This document shows, in pieces, positions 61,906 through 64,000 of a stretch of DNA of 64,000 nt. Made by a program: the position numbers and the translations under genes. Each line of letters opens with the position of its first letter. Position 1 is the stretch's first letter. The notes beneath the pieces were generated by a model. That model worked only from the letters and a program-made list of their open reading frames with translations, did no database searches and was not told where the DNA came from. The stretch is from contig NZ_FIZX01000001.1 in the NCBI RefSeq assembly GCF_900055185.1, positions 1,922,001 through 1,986,000 on the forward strand, in the 5' to 3' direction. This DNA comes from Grimontia celer (GTDB taxonomy: Bacteria; Pseudomonadota; Gammaproteobacteria; Enterobacterales; Vibrionaceae).

Positions 61906-62166
61906 ATGGCATTGCTGGAGTTTTTCCGTCCAAAGAAGAAGACGTCCGCATCGCTTGCTAAAGAGCGTCTGCAGATCATCGTTGCAGAACGCCGCAGCGC
62001 AGGGAGTGCTGAGCCAACGTACCTACCCCAGCTGAAGCAAGACATCCTTGAGGTTATCCGTAAGTATGTGGATATCTCTCCTGAACAGGTTTCTGTTGCT
62101 CTTGAGCAACGTGATGACGATTTGTCTGTTCTCGAGCTCAACGTCACCCTGCCAGAAGACAAGTAA
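61906..62166 (+). CDS. minE: Cell division topological specificity factor MinE
   Basis: An 86-residue MinE with MTS helix ([20 protein letters not shown]) and the anti-MinCD helix region [11 protein letters not shown]. It releases MinD from the membrane to drive oscillation. It starts 3 nt after minD stops. A terminator follows. Confidence 0.97.
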   Translation: MALLEFFRPKKKTSASLAKERLQIIVAERRSAGSAEPTYLPQLKQDILEVIRKYVDISPEQVSVALEQRDDDLSVLELNVTLPEDK

Positions 62167-62202
62167 CCTTCATAGTTACTGATCTTTTGGGATGAACAAA
62201 TG

Positions 62203-62232
62203 AAAAAACCGGCGATTTCGCCGGTTTTTCTT
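62203..62232. terminator. Terminator between minE and rnd
   Basis: AAAAACCGGCGA (62204-62215) pairs with TCGCCGGTTTTT (62218-62229). The genes converge, so it may serve both. Confidence 0.88.
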
Positions 62233-62247
62233 TTTTCAGTGTTAGGA

Positions 62248-63369
62248 TTATTTATCCAGTACTGCCAGTACTTTCTCTTCCAGATAAGCTTTACGCCAGC
62301 CAGTAAGAATATCCGGTGCTTTTTCTGGATTCCGATCATTCATCCATGCCCATTTAAGCACTTGGTGAATTTGCTTTTTCGATCCAATGAATTCCGGCAC
62401 CATACCCAGCTGCTCGGCGACTGCGTTCGTTTGCTCTTTGATGTTCTTCACCGCTTGCTTGTAACCCGGCATGTCAACAAGGCGCTGAATCTCTTCAGGG
62501 TAATGAGCTATAGGCGTCTTATCTGCCTCCTGCGCCATTCGAATAAGGCGGCTGCCATGGCGTTCAATCTCAAATCGGTCAAAGCCTTCATCTGCCATCT
62601 TATCCAATGAACGGATGTTAAAACGCGCCATTTTCCATAGGTGCAATTCTTTCACCACGAAGTTCAACGCCAAGTCCCGGCGCTGCGCTTCTCTTAATCG
62701 CCAGCTCGCGAGCTTTTGCAGCACGGCCAGTTGTTTCGGGCGCAGCTGCCACGCGTTTTTAATATCGAGATAGGCTTTTTCGGGCTCTGGGGTTTTACCG
62801 CGTTTGCTTACCATCAGGGTACATTCTTGCTTCACCGCTTCATCCCAGCCTTTTTCGGTGACGCGTTTCGCAAGCAGATTATAGAGTGGTAACAGGTAGT
62901 AAACATCGGCAGCAGCGTACTCGAGCTGTTTTTCACTTAGCGGGCGAGCACACCAGTCAGTTCTGGCTTCACCTTTGTCCAATGTCACTTCGAGATACTC
63001 TTCAACCAGTGTTGCAAAGCCCGTCGACAAACCATGACCCAAGAACGCTGCCATGATTTGGGTATCAACCATTGGCGTTGGCATCACGCCCGCATAATGA
63101 TGGAACACTTCAAGATCTTCACTGCACGCATGCAGTACTTTCACCACAGATTCATCGGTCAGCAGCGCCCAAAGCGGCGACATGTCTTCCAGTTCAATCG
63201 GGTCAATCAGGGACAGCGTTTCGCCATCGTAAAGCTGAATAAGACCTAGGCGCGGATAGAGTGTGCGGGTACGAACGAATTCGGTATCCAGCATCACTGC
63301 TGGTACTTGGCGTGCTCTCTCACACACACGTTCGAGTTGGGATAGCTCAGTTACAATGTCAAAATTCAC
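62248..63369 (-). CDS. rnd: Ribonuclease D
   Basis: A 373-residue DEDD exonuclease with two HRDC domains. The exonuclease motifs are MLDTEFVRTRTLYPRLGL, SEDLEVFHH and EYAAADVYYL. It trims tRNA precursors at the 3' end. I chose GTG 63369 (VNFDIVTELSQLERVCERAR) because E. coli RNase D begins at the equivalent point; an upstream TTG/ATG would add about 29 unconserved residues. The ribosome site is weak, so the start is less certain than the call. Confidence 0.93.
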   Translation of the reverse strand: MNFDIVTELSQLERVCERARQVPAVMLDTEFVRTRTLYPRLGLIQLYDGETLSLIDPIELEDMSPLWALLTDESVVKVLHACSEDLEVFHHYAGVMPTPMVDTQIMAAFLGHGLSTGFATLVEEYLEVTLDKGEARTDWCARPLSEKQLEYAAADVYYLLPLYNLLAKRVTEKGWDEAVKQECTLMVSKRGKTPEPEKAYLDIKNAWQLRPKQLAVLQKLASWRLREAQRRDLALNFVVKELHLWKMARFNIRSLDKMADEGFDRFEIERHGSRLIRMAQEADKTPIAHYPEEIQRLVDMPGYKQAVKNIKEQTNAVAEQLGMVPEFIGSKKQIHQVLKWAWMNDRNPEKAPDILTGWRKAYLEEKVLAVLDK

Positions 63370-63410
63370 GCTGTCATCCACATTTAGGTTCCAAGCTCGC
63401 TCTTTGAGCC

Positions 63411-63446
63411 CAGAAAACAAACATGCTGGCCTGAGCCAGCATGTTT
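63411..63446 (-). terminator. Terminator of fadD
   Basis: ACATGCTGG (63421-63429) pairs with CCAGCATGT (63436-63444), and on the minus strand TTGTTTT follows. It lies 66 nt after the fadD stop. Confidence 0.8.
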
Positions 63447-63511
63447 TCAAAGGCATAGGTAGTTTAGTTACTACCTATTGTACGCGCTTAAGCGAGTCGA
63501 CGCATGTCCGA

Positions 63512-64000
63512 TTATGCTTCTGCGTTTTTGGCGTCCTGCTCTTCACGAAGAGCGCGACGCAAGATCTTACCCACGTTAGTTTTCGGCAGATCTTCGCGGA
63601 ATTCGATCACCTTAGGTACTTTGTAACCCGTCAGGTGTTCACGACAATGCGCAAGAAGCTCATCTTTCGTCAAGCTTGGATCGCGTTTCACCACACAGAT
63701 CTTTACGATTTCACCAGAGGTTTCGTGCGGCTGGCCAATTGCCGCAACTTCCAACACTTTACCGTGCAGCGCGACAACATCTTCGATTTCGTTTGGATAA
63801 ACGTTGAAGCCAGACACCAGAATCATGTCTTTCTTACGGTCAACAATGTGCAGGAAGCCGTCGTCATCGAATTTGACAATGTCGCCCGTTGAAAGCCAAC
63901 CGTCTTCGGTGATCACTTCTTTTGTCGCTTCAGGACGCTGCCAGTAACCCTGCATCACCTGAGGACCTTTCACCTGCAACTCACCAATCTGATCGTTTGG
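63512..64000 (-). CDS. fadD: Long-chain fatty acid-CoA ligase, C-terminal part (cut by window edge)
   Basis: The last 162 residues of an acyl-CoA synthetase; the start lies beyond 64000. [40 protein letters not shown] and the catalytic lysine in [14 protein letters not shown] are diagnostic. It activates fatty acids for beta-oxidation. The gene order min-rnd-fadD is common in Vibrionaceae. The C-terminal tail QDAKNAEA is short. Confidence 0.93.
   Translation of the reverse strand, partial: PNDQIGELQVKGPQVMQGYWQRPEATKEVITEDGWLSTGDIVKFDDDGFLHIVDRKKDMILVSGFNVYPNEIEDVVALHGKVLEVAAIGQPHETSGEIVKICVVKRDPSLTKDELLAHCREHLTGYKVPKVIEFREDLPKTNVGKILRRALREEQDAKNAEA

Overview
The window reads as chromosomal DNA of a marine gammaproteobacterium, most likely a member of the Vibrionaceae (Grimontia, Enterovibrio or Vibrio type). 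This rests on the minCDE, RNase D and fadD neighbourhood, the complete hisLGDCBHAFI operon, the fdh accessory set (FdhX, TorD-like, DUF3305, DUF3306) known from Shewanella and Vibrio, and a lysine riboswitch in front of an NhaC-type transporter. The assignment is an inference from gene content. Coding density is high and no mobile element, CRISPR array, rRNA or tRNA was recognised.

Region 1 (1-18324) is a polyamine, GABA and beta-alanine catabolic island. A long minus-strand run, puuD-puuA-spuC-potF-potG-potH-potI-puuB (16601 down to 7411), pairs putrescine uptake with gamma-glutamylation, transamination and hydrolysis. A second puuB, a second puuA, puuC, the regulator puuR and a beta-alanine:pyruvate aminotransferase/mmsA pair surround it. 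Sequences resembling the E. coli PuuR operator lie in two of the intergenic regions. Region 2 (18440-20626) holds ychJ, a small charged orphan and a periplasmic beta-propeller protein.

Region 3 (20830-28147) is the histidine operon with a leader peptide carrying five consecutive His codons and a strong attenuator. Region 4 (28300-33781) is a five-gene pseudaminic acid operon in which pseG and pseH are fused. Region 5 (33928-36558) is an arsenate resistance operon arsR-gap-arsJ.

Region 6 (36628-55240) is the most coherent and interesting part. It holds a formate dehydrogenase operon with all its maturation factors, fdhD with a HTH/PBP-like protein, an NtrC-type two-component system, and an operon for tungstate uptake (tupABC) plus molybdopterin nucleotide attachment (mobA, mobB-moeA fusion). 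Four sequences with the exact -24/-12 spacing of sigma-54 promoters lie in front of tupA, fdhD, the DUF3305 gene and the fdh operon. This suggests that the local sigma-54 activator coordinates tungsten supply, cofactor synthesis and formate dehydrogenase.

Region 7 (55304-64000) is mostly housekeeping: tdk, an NhaC-family transporter behind a lysine riboswitch (so probably the lysine transporter LysW), an H-NS family protein, a lytic transglycosylase, ycgL, minCDE, rnd and the 3' part of fadD. Both window edges cut genes (mmsA at the left, fadD at the right).
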